Positions 13,334-22,661 are shown, counted from the first letter of the stretch. The stretch is 50,850 nucleotides of DNA from an uncultured Clostridia bacterium (GCA_949282385.1 CASDOP010000013.1:1-50850), one strand, 5' to 3'. The notes: generated from the sequence alone by a model not told the origin. A program made the numbers and translations.

Positions 13334-14196
13334 AATTCCTCCTTTGCGAGAACATAACCTTCGAGGTTGTCGTTTTCGGAAACTGTTATTGTGCGCACGC
13401 CGAGCATTTTCATTATTTCTGACATAAGCAGACATCCTCCGCCTATCACGTCCGCCCTGCGCGCATCCATGCCGATAACTTTTTTAACTTCCTCCACTTC
13501 CATGCCGAGAAAGCGCCTCGCCATATCCTGCGTTTGCTCGATCGTTACGACCGCGCCGTGCGTGCGGGTTGGATCGTACTTTTCGAGAGAGAGCGAAACC
13601 GCGGCTATGGTTGTTGCCGTGCCGCCGATAGCGCGCATTTCAAGCCCGTCGGCGCGAACTTCGCCGTAACCTTTTATGACTTCGCGGATATAGCTTTGCA
13701 GCTTGTCAAAGTCCCTGCCGCAAATATCGTACAGTCTGACCGTTCCGACGTCCAGACTGCGGGAATAAACCCTATTTCCGTCCTTTCTGAGCGTTATTTC
13801 GGTAGAAGCTCCGCCGACGTCGATAATGCCGCCGTCGCTCTTGCCGAGCGCGCCGTTTATGCCGAGTTCCGCCTCGCGTTCGCCCGAAACAACGTCCACT
13901 TCAACGCCGCAAAGCTCTTTTACCCTGTCGGTAAACTGCGACCTGTTCGAGGACGAACGGACGGCTGCCGTGGCGAAAGCGTAAACCTTTTCTGCGCCCT
14001 CCGCCTTTGCCTGTCCGACAAACCTTGAGACGGCGAGAGCCGTGCGCTCGATGGCTTCGGTCTTCATTTTTCCCGACGAGGCAAGTCCTTCGCCCAGGCG
14101 GGTTGTGTCTATGCGCTTATATAAAGTTTTTCCGTCCGCCCACATCATAAGGCGAACGGAATTGGAGCCGATGTCGATAGCGGCAATTTTTTTCAT
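13330..14196 (-). CDS. ppx: Ppx/GppA family exopolyphosphatase
   Basis: 288 residues with the ASKHA-fold phosphate motifs: DIGSNSVRLMMW at the N-terminus, GGIIDVGGASTEI in the middle and AIGGTATTIAA later. These are typical of exopolyphosphatase/guanosine pentaphosphate phosphatases, which break down inorganic polyphosphate or pppGpp. The short length means only the two core domains are present. It is followed with an ATGA overlap by the M50 protease gene, and preceded two bases away by divIC, so it may be read with the yabP operon. Confidence 0.85.
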   Translation of the reverse strand: MKKIAAIDIGSNSVRLMMWADGKTLYKRIDTTRLGEGLASSGKMKTEAIERTALAVSRFVGQAKAEGAEKVYAFATAAVRSSSNRSQFTDRVKELCGVEVDVVSGEREAELGINGALGKSDGGIIDVGGASTEITLRKDGNRVYSRSLDVGTVRLYDICGRDFDKLQSYIREVIKGYGEVRADGLEMRAIGGTATTIAAVSLSLEKYDPTRTHGAVVTIEQTQDMARRFLGMEVEEVKKVIGMDARRADVIGGGCLLMSEIMKMLGVRTITVSENDNLEGYVLAKEEL

Positions 14197-14198
14197 GT

Positions 14199-14495
14199 TC
14201 AGCGGGGTCTGTAGCCGTACTGCAGAGCAAGCTGATAGAGAATTTTATCCTCGTTAAGCTCGAACTGTTCGAGCCAGTCTCCGCCTTCGTCGATCTGTTC
14301 GAGTATATTATTATACTCGGTTTCGAGGCGGGCTTTGCGCGATTTGAGAACGCTTATGTCTATAATCTGATATACCACTACGGCAAACAGAATGACAACA
14401 AGCAATACGGCGGCGACGGTTGCAGCCGCTATTATCCTTTTTTTCTTTTCGTCCTGCACTTCGGCTTTTCCTTTGATTTTTTTATTTTTCTGCAC
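14199..14495 (-). CDS. divIC: DivIC/FtsB-like septum protein
   Basis: 98 residues with a charged N-terminus, one membrane segment (AAATVAAVLLVVILFAVVVYQII) and a coiled coil (LKSRKARLETEYNNILEQID), the usual layout of DivIC/FtsB, which help build the division site. The GTG at 14495 lacks a ribosome binding site and lies inside yabQ. A GTG at 14459 (MQDEKKKR) has AAAGGA in front and may be the true start. The order yabP-yabQ-divIC is the same as in Bacillus. Confidence 0.8.
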   Translation of the reverse strand: MQKNKKIKGKAEVQDEKKKRIIAAATVAAVLLVVILFAVVVYQIIDISVLKSRKARLETEYNNILEQIDEGGDWLEQFELNEDKILYQLALQYGYRPR

Positions 14496-14809
14496 TTATT
14501 ATACACTTTATTTATCAGAAATGCAACAGTTAAGTGCATACTTTTTAGATACAGCGCAACTCCGAGAGCGCACGCGGCGAGCATATATGCGCGGATTTCG
14601 TAAAAATCGAATAAATACGCGCACGCGAGGAACATTGCCGCGAGGCAGACAAAGTAGAGCGCGTCGCACGAAAAGACAATAATTTTTGCGCGCGCGCCCG
14701 ACGGCGCGACGCCGCAAAAAAAAGTGCGCGCGGCATACAGAAGGTCGTACGCGAAGCCCGAAATTATGCCCGTTGCCGCGCAGACGAAAAAAATAGCAGT
14801 CTGGCTCAT
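14432..14809 (-). CDS. yabQ: YabQ-like spore cortex protein
   Basis: 125 residues with about four membrane segments and a basic tail rich in Lys. The N-terminal part, with GIISGFAYDLLYAARTF, fits the YabQ family, needed for cortex formation in Bacillus. Identification also rests on its position between yabP and divIC. The start overlaps the yabP stop as ATGA and the end overlaps divIC by 28-64 bases, depending on the divIC start. Confidence 0.8.
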   Translation of the reverse strand: MSQTAIFFVCAATGIISGFAYDLLYAARTFFCGVAPSGARAKIIVFSCDALYFVCLAAMFLACAYLFDFYEIRAYMLAACALGVALYLKSMHLTVAFLINKVYNKCRKIKKSKEKPKCRTKRKKG

Positions 14810-15060
14810 TTAAAGAGTTTTTTGGCAAAGCTTTCGCCCTTTGCCGCATATTTTACAGCAGTAAAGTTGCCGACTGCCGCAAACGCGCCCGTCTGCTTGG
14901 AGAACGCGGTTATCTTCATGTCGCTGCCGCTGACGATAATTCTGCCCTCGCCGTAAATGAGCGTAAACGAAGCGGGAGAAAAATCGCGCACTCCCTCTAT
15001 GCCCGAAGCGCTGAGCCGCTTTCTGTTTTCTATGGTTAAAGTGTGTTGAACGTTTTCCAT
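14806..15060 (-). CDS. yabP: YabP family spore protein
   Basis: 84 residues: LTIENRKRLSASGIEGVRDFSPASF then a strand pair around GRIIVSGSDMKI, the pattern of YabP/YqfC proteins that act with spore coat and cortex formation. GGGAGGG precedes the start. It opens the yabP-yabQ-divIC(-ppx-M50) run. Confidence 0.88.
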   Translation of the reverse strand: MENVQHTLTIENRKRLSASGIEGVRDFSPASFTLIYGEGRIIVSGSDMKITAFSKQTGAFAAVGNFTAVKYAAKGESFAKKLFK

Positions 15061-15126
15061 ATTTTTCCCTCCCGTCAGTTAAATAACTTATGCGGACGGG
15101 ACTTGAAATATTACGCTTGTTCGCAT

Positions 15127-15166
15127 AAAAAAAAGCGCCGCCGCAGATACAAATCTGCGGCGGCGC
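15127..15166 (-). terminator. Terminator of typA
   Basis: GCGCCGCCGCAGAT/ATCTGCGGCGGCGC (14 bp) followed on the minus strand by eight T. Confidence 0.85.
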
Positions 15167-15225
15167 AAAAGTTATTGTTTAAGGCTTTATTTTAAGTTGG
15201 TCGGCGCATATGTGCCACCCTTTCT

Positions 15226-17058
15226 TTAAGCGAGACCCTTCTTTATCTTTGCGTTCGCTTTGGCGCGAAGCTCGCTGTCGAGTATGCGCTTGCGTATGCG
15301 GATGTTCTTGGGCGTAACTTCGAGAAGTTCGTCGTCGCCGAGGAATTCGAGACATTCTTCGAGACTCATTTTCTTGGGAGTGATAAGTCTGAGAGCGTCG
15401 TCCGAAGAGGAAGAACGCGTATTGGTGAGGTGCTTGGTCTTGCAGACGTTGACATTTATGTCCTCGTTCTTGGGGCTTTCGCCTATGACCATGCCCTCGT
15501 AGACGGGCGTACCCGCGCCGATGAACAGAGTGCCTCTGCCCTGCGCGTTGAACAGTCCGTACGTTACGGCTTCACCCGTTTCGAATGCGACGAGAGAGCC
15601 TGTATCGCGGCGGGAAAGTTCGCCCTTGAAAGGCTGATATTCAAAGAACACGCTGTTCATGACGCCCTCGCCCTTTGTAGAGGTGAGGAATTCGGATTTA
15701 TAGCCGAAAAGTCCGCGCGCGGGAACGAGGAATTCGAGCCTCGTGCGCGAACCGATTGCAGACATGTGCAGAAGTTCGCCCTTGCGGTTGCCCATGCTCT
15801 GGAATACGGCGCCTGCGGCGTCTTCGGGAATGTCGACTATGAGCCTTTCGATAGGTTCGTATTTCTGACCGTCTATCTCTTTATACATGACGCGGGGCGT
15901 GGATACCTGGAATTCGTAACCCTCGCGGCGCATGTTTTCGATGAGTATGGAAAGGTGCATTTCGCCCCTGCCGCAAACGCGGTAGCTGTCGGCGGAGTCC
16001 GTTTCTTCAACTCTGAGCGAAACGTCCCTCAAAAGTTCCCTGAACAGTCTGTCCCTGAGGTGGCGTGTGGTTACCCACTTGCCCTCTCTGCCCGCGAAGG
16101 GGGAATCGTTTACCGAGAAAGTCATTTCCACGGTGGGTTCGGTTATCTTTACGAATTTGTGCGCTTCGACGCAATCGGGCGAGCACACCGTATCGCCGAT
16201 ATTAATCTTTTCAAGTCCCGAGAAACATACTATGTCGCCCGCTTTGGCGCTGTCGCAGTTCACCCTTTCGAGACCCTCTATCTGATAGAGGTTGACAATC
16301 TTGCCCTGCTGACGGAGCATCTGGTTGTTGTAGTTGGTAACAACTACGCCCTGTCCCGCATTTACCGTGCCGCGCTCTATTCTGCCTATGCCTATTCTGC
16401 CGACATAGTCGTTATAGTCAATGGAAGAGCAGAGTATCTGCGCGGGACCTTTTTCGTCCACTTCCATGGGCTGAATGTGCGAAAGTATGGTTTCAAAAAG
16501 CGGAGTTAAGTCCGTGCCGGGTTTATCGAGGTCGAGAGTTGCCGTACCCTGTCTGCCCGAGCACCAGACGACGGGGCTCATGAGCTGGTCGTCGGAAGCG
16601 TCGAGTTCGAGGAGAAGTTCCAAAATTTCGTCCTTGACTTCGTCAAGACGAGCGTCGGGACGGTCGATTTTGTTGACGACGATTATCAGTCTGTGTCCCA
16701 TTTCAAGCGCTTTCTGCATGACGAAGCGCGTCTGTGGCATGGGACCTTCCGCCGCGTCGACGAGTACGAGCACGCCGTTGACCATCATCATAACTCTTTC
16801 TACTTCGCCCGAAAAATCGGCATGTCCCGGAGTATCGACGACGTTTATCTTGACGCCCTTATAGTGTATGGATGTATTTTTTGCGAGTATGGTTATGCCT
16901 CTTTCGCGCTCTATCGCGTTGCTGTCCATAACCCTTTCGTCAACCGCCTGATTATCACGGAAGGTATGGCTCTGTTTGAGCATTGCATCGACCAGCGTAG
17001 TCTTGCCGTGGTCGACGTGGGCGATTATCGCCACGTTTCTTAAATCCGTTCTTAACAT
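15226..17058 (-). CDS. typA: Translational GTPase TypA/BipA
   Basis: 610 residues, normal length. GTPase motifs: AHVDHGKTTL (G1), RERGITI (G2), DTPGHADF (G3), NKIDRP (G4), then the EF-G-like domains III and V and the BipA C-terminal domain. TypA binds the ribosome and helps subunit assembly and stress adaptation. The gene stands alone between yabP and gpsA, with its own terminator; GAGG lies just before the ATG. Confidence 0.95.
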   Translation of the reverse strand: MLRTDLRNVAIIAHVDHGKTTLVDAMLKQSHTFRDNQAVDERVMDSNAIERERGITILAKNTSIHYKGVKINVVDTPGHADFSGEVERVMMMVNGVLVLVDAAEGPMPQTRFVMQKALEMGHRLIIVVNKIDRPDARLDEVKDEILELLLELDASDDQLMSPVVWCSGRQGTATLDLDKPGTDLTPLFETILSHIQPMEVDEKGPAQILCSSIDYNDYVGRIGIGRIERGTVNAGQGVVVTNYNNQMLRQQGKIVNLYQIEGLERVNCDSAKAGDIVCFSGLEKINIGDTVCSPDCVEAHKFVKITEPTVEMTFSVNDSPFAGREGKWVTTRHLRDRLFRELLRDVSLRVEETDSADSYRVCGRGEMHLSILIENMRREGYEFQVSTPRVMYKEIDGQKYEPIERLIVDIPEDAAGAVFQSMGNRKGELLHMSAIGSRTRLEFLVPARGLFGYKSEFLTSTKGEGVMNSVFFEYQPFKGELSRRDTGSLVAFETGEAVTYGLFNAQGRGTLFIGAGTPVYEGMVIGESPKNEDINVNVCKTKHLTNTRSSSSDDALRLITPKKMSLEECLEFLGDDELLEVTPKNIRIRKRILDSELRAKANAKIKKGLA

Positions 17059-17132
17059 AAAACCTCTTGAGGGAAAAAATTAAAACAGTATAATTTTAAT
17101 ACCAAACGACCGTTTTGGCAATCTTTTTTGCC

Positions 17133-18137
17133 TTATTTATCGTAAAATTCGCACTTTGTTTGGCGTTCAAACAATTTTAAAATTATTTGCATGCACTTAT
17201 CCTTTCCGTCCCCTCCCTCGAAGGCGTGCGAAAGAAAACATGCTTCGTACACGGCGTTGGTTATGGGCAATTCTATGCCGTATTTTTCGCCCAGCTCCTT
17301 CATCGCCTTGGCGGTCATTACGCCTTCGGCGAGCTTTTCAAACCGAACGCCCTGCGCCATCATTTCGCCGTAACGGCGGTTGTTGGAATAGGGCGAAAAG
17401 AGCGTGGTTTCGTAATCGCCGAGGTGCGCAAGCCCGTATGCCGAATTGAAATTGCCGCCCATCGCCTTGATGAGCGAGGCAACCTCGAACGCGCCTCGGG
17501 ACATCAAAGGACCTTTCAAACTGACATAGCCGCATCCGTCCAGAACGCCCGCAACTATGCCTAAAACGTTCTTTGCCGCAGCGCCCACTTCGGTTCCGAT
17601 GAGGTCGTTGCCGTAGTAAAAGCGGATGAGCTTGCTCTTGAAGCCGTCTGCGAGAAATTTTGTAAGTTCGGGATTGACGCTGTCTACGAGCATGCAGTTA
17701 GGTATACCCGCGAGAAACGCCTGAATATGCCCGGGACCTACCCAGACGGCGGTATTTTCGGGCGGAAGTCCGCACTGTGCGCAGACCTCGGTGAGGCGCA
17801 TGCCCGTGCCTTCTTCTATACCCTTCATGCACAGCACGAATTTTTTGTCCGCAAGGCTGACGGGGCGGGACACAATTTTTTTGACGAACTGCCTGAGAGC
17901 CTGCGCGCTTATAGATATTATGACGACGTCCGCAGAGCCGAGCGCGAAGTCGAGATCGCTCGTGAGATTTATAGATTTATCGAGAGAGAGGTATTCGTTC
18001 TTGCCCTCGTTTTTGAGAATTTCGTAGGACTTTCTGCCCTCTCCCCCCCACAGTACGACGTTGTTTTTAAGTACGGTTGCCTGATACCACGCGAGGAACG
18101 AACCCCACCTGCCGCAACCTAAAACGCTTGTGTTCAT
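17133..18137 (-). CDS. gpsA: Glycerol-3-phosphate dehydrogenase [NAD(P)+]
   Basis: 334 residues. The N-terminal Rossmann motif is [12 protein letters not shown] (G-x-G-x-W-G), typical of GpsA. Further family motifs are [26 protein letters not shown] with the catalytic Lys, and [23 protein letters not shown]. The enzyme makes sn-glycerol-3-phosphate from dihydroxyacetone phosphate for phospholipids. It is the last gene of the operon starting at mrnC, and its ATG overlaps the recR stop. Confidence 0.93.
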   Translation of the reverse strand: MNTSVLGCGRWGSFLAWYQATVLKNNVVLWGGEGRKSYEILKNEGKNEYLSLDKSINLTSDLDFALGSADVVIISISAQALRQFVKKIVSRPVSLADKKFVLCMKGIEEGTGMRLTEVCAQCGLPPENTAVWVGPGHIQAFLAGIPNCMLVDSVNPELTKFLADGFKSKLIRFYYGNDLIGTEVGAAAKNVLGIVAGVLDGCGYVSLKGPLMSRGAFEVASLIKAMGGNFNSAYGLAHLGDYETTLFSPYSNNRRYGEMMAQGVRFEKLAEGVMTAKAMKELGEKYGIELPITNAVYEACFLSHAFEGGDGKDKCMQIILKLFERQTKCEFYDK

Positions 18138-18724
18138 AGAGGTTTCCTTTCCGACAGGGCGCGCGAGAGCGTTACCTCGTCGGTATATTCCAGCTCGCCG
18201 CCTATGGGTATGCCGTGGGCGAGCCTGGTTACCTTTACGCCGAGCGGCTTTAAAATTTTGGCTATGTACATAGCCGTAGCCTCGCCCTCGACGTCGGGAT
18301 TTGTTGCCATTATTACTTCCTTTACGTTTTCGTCGATGCGCGCGAGCAGTTCCTTAATGCGAATGTCGTTTGGACCGACGCCGTCCATGGGCGAAATTAC
18401 GCCGTGCAGAACGTGGTAAACGCCGTTATACTCGCGCAGTTTTTCCATGGCGATGACGTCGCGCGGCTCTCTGACTACGCAGATTACCGATTTATCGCGG
18501 GTTGCGCAGATCGAGCAGACTTCGTTTTCTGTGAAGTTGCCGCAGATTTTGCAGTAGCGCACGCGGCGCTTGCAGTCGGTAATTGCCGAAGCGAACGCCT
18601 GCGCTTCCGCATCGGTCATGTTTATGACCTTATATGCGTACCTCTGCGCCGTCTTTTTGCCCACGCCCGGAAGTTTGGAAAACTCGTTTATGAGTTTGCC
18701 GATAGGTTCGATAAAAATTTCCAT
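18134..18724 (-). CDS. recR: Recombination mediator RecR
   Basis: 196 residues, normal length. N-terminal helix-hairpin-helix ([18 protein letters not shown]), a C4 zinc finger ([14 protein letters not shown] and CSIC), and a Toprim domain ([15 protein letters not shown]...[23 protein letters not shown]). Works with RecO and RecF in gap repair. The order dnaX-ybaB-recR is very widely conserved. Confidence 0.97.
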   Translation of the reverse strand: MEIFIEPIGKLINEFSKLPGVGKKTAQRYAYKVINMTDAEAQAFASAITDCKRRVRYCKICGNFTENEVCSICATRDKSVICVVREPRDVIAMEKLREYNGVYHVLHGVISPMDGVGPNDIRIKELLARIDENVKEVIMATNPDVEGEATAMYIAKILKPLGVKVTRLAHGIPIGGELEYTDEVTLSRALSERKPL

Positions 18725-18741
18725 AAAAACCTGCAGTCAGC

Positions 18742-19107
18742 TTAAAGCAGTCCGCCGAGACCGCCCATATTGCCGAAAGGTCCCATCTTTTCTTCGTAAA
18801 CTTCGTCAGCCTTTTTATAGCCGTCGTTAATCGCCGCCATAATGAGGTCTTCGAGCATTTCGACGTCGTCTTCGTCGGACAAATCGACCATGGACGATAT
18901 TCCGCTGCCGAACTCTATGCCGTTTATAATCTTTTTGGCGTTCATGTAGACGACTACCGTTTCATCGCCCTCGTTTCCGCCGCCGGAAGTTCCGACGACT
19001 TCCCAGTCCTCAAGCTCCTTTTCCACTTCCTGCATCTGTTCCTGCATTTTCTGAGCCTGCTTCATGATGTTCTGCATGTTGCCCATGCCGCCGCCTTTAT
19101 ATCCCAT
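18742..19107 (-). CDS. ybaB: YbaB/EbfC nucleoid-associated protein
   Basis: 121 residues with Gly/Met-rich ends. The core (NIMKQAQKMQEQMQEVEKEL, then VVYMNAKKIINGIEF) fits YbaB/EbfC dimers that bind DNA. AAAGGAG precedes the ATG. Located between dnaX and recR, as expected. Confidence 0.95.
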   Translation of the reverse strand: MGYKGGGMGNMQNIMKQAQKMQEQMQEVEKELEDWEVVGTSGGGNEGDETVVVYMNAKKIINGIEFGSGISSMVDLSDEDDVEMLEDLIMAAINDGYKKADEVYEEKMGPFGNMGGLGGLL

Positions 19108-19123
19108 AATTTACACTCCTTTT

Positions 19124-20944
19124 TTACTTTATATCTATATCTATTCCCTTAAAATTTTCTTTAAGACGCCTTTCGGCGCTTTCCCATTTGTCCTCGCTCG
19201 CAGCTTTGAACCTTACTTCAAATGAGTAAACGTTGAGTTCGGCGAGAGCTTCCCTTATAAACTTTGCGTTCTCCTCGCGGTTGAGCGCCTTATACACGGC
19301 GTCCGTCTGCGTGTAGAGAATGAGTTTGTCGCCCTCGAACGCGCTCTCCAGATCCATGCAGAGCGTGAACAGAACGGCATTTCTGCGCGTGGTTCGGAAG
19401 AGCCTTAAAAGCCCGGCGAACACCTTGCTCTTTTCGGCGTCCGTCAGCGAACCTGCCTGTTCGGGATTGGCAGGGGCGTTTTCCCAAAGCGCGGGCTGAA
19501 CGGCGTCTTTATAATCGTTCGCCCCGCGTTCTGGCTGCGTTACACCATGCGCTGCGGATTGTCTTTCGGGTTGCGCAGCTACCTGTTCGCGAGTGCGCAC
19601 ATCATTCAATGCCGTGCGGCGTTCTGTCGAGGGAGATTGCGGAGCGTCGAAGGGCGAAGGTTGGTCGAAAACCTTAATTTCTTCGCGTTCGGCTATATTG
19701 CGCGAAGGCGCGCTCTTTTTAACATAAGCCAGCTCGCTTTTCTCAGACGAAGGCACATTGACTTCCGCGAAATTTTTTGAAGGGGCGAAATTGCCCTCCT
19801 CTATCTTTTTTTCGAGCGCGGAAATTCTGGAAATCAGCGCGTCGATGTTGTAGTCGGTCTGCGGCATCGCGCTCTTGAGCACAGCCGTTTCGAGCGTAAC
19901 CGCGCCGTTGAGCGCATAGCGCATATCGCCTTCGCAGCGGGAAAGTATTTCGGTTGCGCGGAGTATGCCGTGTCCGTCCGTGCAGTCCGCCGCCTGCTGA
20001 ATGAGGGCGTATCTGTCGTCGGGCAGGTTGACAATCTCGCGCGCGTTTTTACACATCTTTACTATGGCTGCGCTGTTTAAAAACGAAAGCATATCCTTGC
20101 ACAGCGTGCCGACGCCTTTGCCAGACGAGAGAGATTTTTCGGTGAGGGCGAGAGCTTCGGAGGCATCGCCCGAAAGCACTGCGCGCATAATCTTAGCAAC
20201 GCTTTCAAAGTCTGCCGCACCGAGCACGGCGGAAACATCGTTATAAGTGAGTTTGCCCGCAGTGTACGAGGCGCACATGTCGGCTATAGAAAGGCTGTCG
20301 CGAGCGCTGCCCGCACCCGCGCGGGCGATTGCGGAAACCGCGCTGTCTTCGTACTCTTTACCCGTCCTGTCGAACACGCTCTTAATGAGTTTTTCGAGGT
20401 CGGACTGGGGAATTAATTTGAAATCGAAGCGCATGCAGCGCGAAAGTATGGTTGCGGGTATTTTTTGAGGTTCGGTGGTGGCGAGTATGAACACCGCGTG
20501 AGAGGGCGGCTCTTCGAGCGTCTTTAAAACGGCGTTGAAAGCCGAGGGCGAGAGCATGTGGACTTCGTCTATGATGTAGACCTTTTTGCTGCCCGCGACG
20601 GGAGGATACTGCACCTTGTCGCGCAAGTCGCGCATTTCGTCCACGCCGTTGTTGGAAGCCGCGTCTATTTCGACTATGTCCATATTTGCCCCGTCCGCAA
20701 GCGCCTTGCACACGGCGCATTTTCCGCAGGGCGAACCGTCTTTGGGGTCGAGGCAGTTTATGGCGCGCGCAAAAATTTTAGCGAGCGAAGTTTTGCCCGT
20801 TCCCCTCGGACCGCAGAACAGATAGGCATGACCTATCTTATCCGATTTTATCTGGTTTTTGAGAATTCTGACAATGTGTTCCTGCCTGACGACTTCGTCG
20901 AAAGTCGACGGACGGAACGCGCGGTAATATGCAAGATATGCCAT
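19124..20944 (-). CDS. dnaX: DNA polymerase III subunits gamma and tau
   Basis: 606 residues. Walker A GPRGTGKT (45-52), a zinc module with CLDP...CGKCAVC, Walker B VYIIDEVHML, sensor 1 FILATTEPQKIPATILSRCMRF. This is the clamp-loader motor that loads the sliding clamp and joins the polymerases. Codons 378-380 read GAA AAA AAG, forming A-AAA-AAG at plus positions 19806-19812. A -1 shift there gives 20 more residues and a stop, making a product of about 400 residues like the gamma form of E. coli. The C-terminal tau part is variable and rich in Ser, Pro and Glu. Confidence 0.95.
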   Translation of the reverse strand: MAYLAYYRAFRPSTFDEVVRQEHIVRILKNQIKSDKIGHAYLFCGPRGTGKTSLAKIFARAINCLDPKDGSPCGKCAVCKALADGANMDIVEIDAASNNGVDEMRDLRDKVQYPPVAGSKKVYIIDEVHMLSPSAFNAVLKTLEEPPSHAVFILATTEPQKIPATILSRCMRFDFKLIPQSDLEKLIKSVFDRTGKEYEDSAVSAIARAGAGSARDSLSIADMCASYTAGKLTYNDVSAVLGAADFESVAKIMRAVLSGDASEALALTEKSLSSGKGVGTLCKDMLSFLNSAAIVKMCKNAREIVNLPDDRYALIQQAADCTDGHGILRATEILSRCEGDMRYALNGAVTLETAVLKSAMPQTDYNIDALISRISALEKKIEEGNFAPSKNFAEVNVPSSEKSELAYVKKSAPSRNIAEREEIKVFDQPSPFDAPQSPSTERRTALNDVRTREQVAAQPERQSAAHGVTQPERGANDYKDAVQPALWENAPANPEQAGSLTDAEKSKVFAGLLRLFRTTRRNAVLFTLCMDLESAFEGDKLILYTQTDAVYKALNREENAKFIREALAELNVYSFEVRFKAASEDKWESAERRLKENFKGIDIDIK

Positions 20945-20945
20945 G

Positions 20946-21497
20946 TCAGTCTCCTTTGATTATTTTCTGTAATTTCTTTTTTGAACGCGTTATCGCGTTA
21001 TCTATACACTTATAGTTTTTGCCGAGCGCGAGGCAGATTTCCGCCATTGCCGCGCCGTCGACATAAAGCTGCATGACTTTGTATTCGAGGGGCGAAAGAT
21101 TGTCGCGCATGATTACGTTGATTTCGTCAAGGCGCTCCGAACTTATAAGCTCGTCCTCGGGGCTGGAAAAATCCGAAACGATCGCTCCGCCCTCGCCGTC
21201 GATGGGCAGCGAGCTGTTGAGCGCGGCGTTCTTGCCGCTCGAAGAACGCTTTACCGCGTCTACTATCCTGTTGCGTATGCAGGCGTATGCGTAGGAAGAA
21301 AAATCGCCCTCGGAAAAAGTCAGCATGGCGGAATACAGTCCGCACATGCCCTCCTGAACGAGGTCTTCCGTTTCTCCGCCCGAAAGGAAAAATCTTCTCG
21401 CCGTGCGAAGGACTGCGGGTTTATACCTGTTGAGAAGAGCATCGCAGGCGTTTTTATCGCCCTTTTTAAAGAGCAAAACCAGCTCGTTATCCGTCAT
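20946..21497 (-). CDS. sigH: Sporulation sigma factor SigH
   Basis: I start at ATG 21497 (MTDNELVLLFKKGDKNA), which overlaps the rlmB stop as ATGA; the longer frame lies inside rlmB. 183 residues with sigma-70 region 2 (LVQEGMCGLYSAMLTFSEGDFSSYAYACIRNRIVDAVKR) and region 4 (LSPLEYKVMQLYVDGAAMAEICLALGKNYKCIDNAITRSKKKL). The order mrnC-rlmB-sigH is as in Bacillus, without yacP between. SigH drives early sporulation genes. It ends two bases before the dnaX start. Confidence 0.88.
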   Translation of the reverse strand: MTDNELVLLFKKGDKNACDALLNRYKPAVLRTARRFFLSGGETEDLVQEGMCGLYSAMLTFSEGDFSSYAYACIRNRIVDAVKRSSSGKNAALNSSLPIDGEGGAIVSDFSSPEDELISSERLDEINVIMRDNLSPLEYKVMQLYVDGAAMAEICLALGKNYKCIDNAITRSKKKLQKIIKGD

Positions 21498-22207
21498 AAG
21501 TGCGTCTTTAACACCTCGTATGCGGCTATGCCCAAAGCTACGGAGGCATTGAGCGAATTGACTTTGCCGCGCATGGGAATGGAGAGCGTGAAGTCGCACT
21601 TTTCGCGCGTCAGCTTTCTCACTCCGCTGTCCTCGCCGCCTATGACGAGGGCAACGTTGCCCTTTAAGTCGGCGGAATATATGTCCGTGCCGTCGGCTTC
21701 GAGAGCGTACAGCCAGAAGCCGCTTTCCTTGAGTTTGGCTATCGCATTGCCGAGCGAATTTACCCTTGCAACCTTTACGTGGTTAGCCGCGCCCGCAGAC
21801 ACGCGCACGACCGTTTCGGTTACGGCGGCGCTGTTGTTGGAAGGTATTATTACGCCGTTAGCGCCTGCGCATTCCGCCACCCTTATTATCGAGCCGAGAT
21901 TATGCACGTCCTCTATTCCGTCGCAGATTATAACGAAGCCGTTGCCGCTCTCGCCGCTCGAGAGTATGTCTTCCAGCTCGCAATAGCGGTAATCGGACGA
22001 AAAGGCTATGCAGCCCTGGTGTCTGCCCGTTACGCTCTGTTTGTCGAGAACGTTTTTATCTACGAACTGCACGCGAACGCCCGCTTTGCGCGCTTCGGCA
22101 AATATTTTATTCAAAGAACCTTGCGGGTTCTTTTCCATCATTATCTTTTCAACCGTTCTGCCGCTCTTTAAAAGTTCGGCTACGGCATTTCTTCCTTCAG
22201 TCTGCAT
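21494..22207 (-). CDS. rlmB: 23S rRNA 2'-O-methyltransferase RlmB (TrmH family)
   Basis: 237 residues. N-terminal substrate-binding domain (GRNAVAELLKSGRTVEKIMM), then the SPOUT knot domain with motifs DGIEDVHNLGSIIRVAE, ALVIGGEDSGV and SIPMRGKVNSLNASVA. RlmB methylates the ribose of G2251 in 23S rRNA. Located between mrnC and sigH. Confidence 0.93.
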   Translation of the reverse strand: MQTEGRNAVAELLKSGRTVEKIMMEKNPQGSLNKIFAEARKAGVRVQFVDKNVLDKQSVTGRHQGCIAFSSDYRYCELEDILSSGESGNGFVIICDGIEDVHNLGSIIRVAECAGANGVIIPSNNSAAVTETVVRVSAGAANHVKVARVNSLGNAIAKLKESGFWLYALEADGTDIYSADLKGNVALVIGGEDSGVRKLTREKCDFTLSIPMRGKVNSLNASVALGIAAYEVLKTHL

Positions 22208-22210
22208 AAA

Positions 22211-22597
22211 TTATTCCCCCAGAAGCTGACATATTCTTTCAATCCGTCCCGTAAGCCAGAGAAAGCCTAAAACGGCTTCAAAACCCGTGGAGCGATTGTA
22301 TTCCGCAACCTCGGCGTTCTTGCTCTTGGTAGCTTTTTTTGCGTTCCTGCCGCGCAGAAAAATTTCGTGCTCTTCCTCATTAAAGCGCGCTTCAAGCTCT
22401 ATTAAAAGTTCGCTCTGTCCGTGCGCCGAGACCTTTGAGGAAGCCATTTTCTGCAGCTCGGCGGGACGCCTGTCCGAAGACGCCGCGAGCTGTCCTCTTA
22501 TATACAGCGAATAGACCGCATCGCCCACGAATGCAAGCGTTACGGGCGACAACTGCCTTGCGGTCTGCGCAGTCATTGTTTTTTCAAGGTTAAACAT
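22211..22597 (-). CDS. mrnC: Mini-ribonuclease III
   Basis: 128 residues: LSPVTLAFVGDAVYSLYIRGQLAA then NAEVAEYNRSTGFEAVLGFLWLTGR, matching the catalytic RNase III domain without an RNA-binding domain. The enzyme matures 23S rRNA ends. The ATG at 22597 starts almost at the predicted transcript start; a second ATG at 22576 (MTAQTARQLSP) would leave a short leader. Neither has a clear ribosome binding site. First gene of the mrnC-rlmB-sigH-dnaX-ybaB-recR-gpsA run. Confidence 0.93.
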   Translation of the reverse strand: MFNLEKTMTAQTARQLSPVTLAFVGDAVYSLYIRGQLAASSDRRPAELQKMASSKVSAHGQSELLIELEARFNEEEHEIFLRGRNAKKATKSKNAEVAEYNRSTGFEAVLGFLWLTGRIERICQLLGE

Positions 22598-22607
22598 ATA
22601 TGTTTAA

Positions 22608-22636
22608 ATTATACCACTTTTGCATAAAAATTGCAA
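22608..22636 (-). promoter_or_regulatory. Promoter of the mrnC-gpsA operon
   Basis: Minus strand: TTGCAA (22636-22631), 17-base spacer, TATAAT (22613-22608). The expected start lies about 5 bases before the first ATG. Confidence 0.7.
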
Positions 22637-22661
22637 TAGTATCGTAGTATATAGCGTGAAA

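Noticed and set aside
14432..14849. Plus- and minus-strand alternative frames around yabQ
   Set aside because: Arg-rich shadow frames caused by GC-rich codons; yabQ is supported by family pattern and gene order.
15430..16509. Long plus-strand open frame of 359 codons opposite typA
   Set aside because: It is the mirror of a well-conserved GTPase gene in GC-rich DNA; no family resemblance and no ribosome binding site. The same applies to 23677-24591 and 35883-36830.
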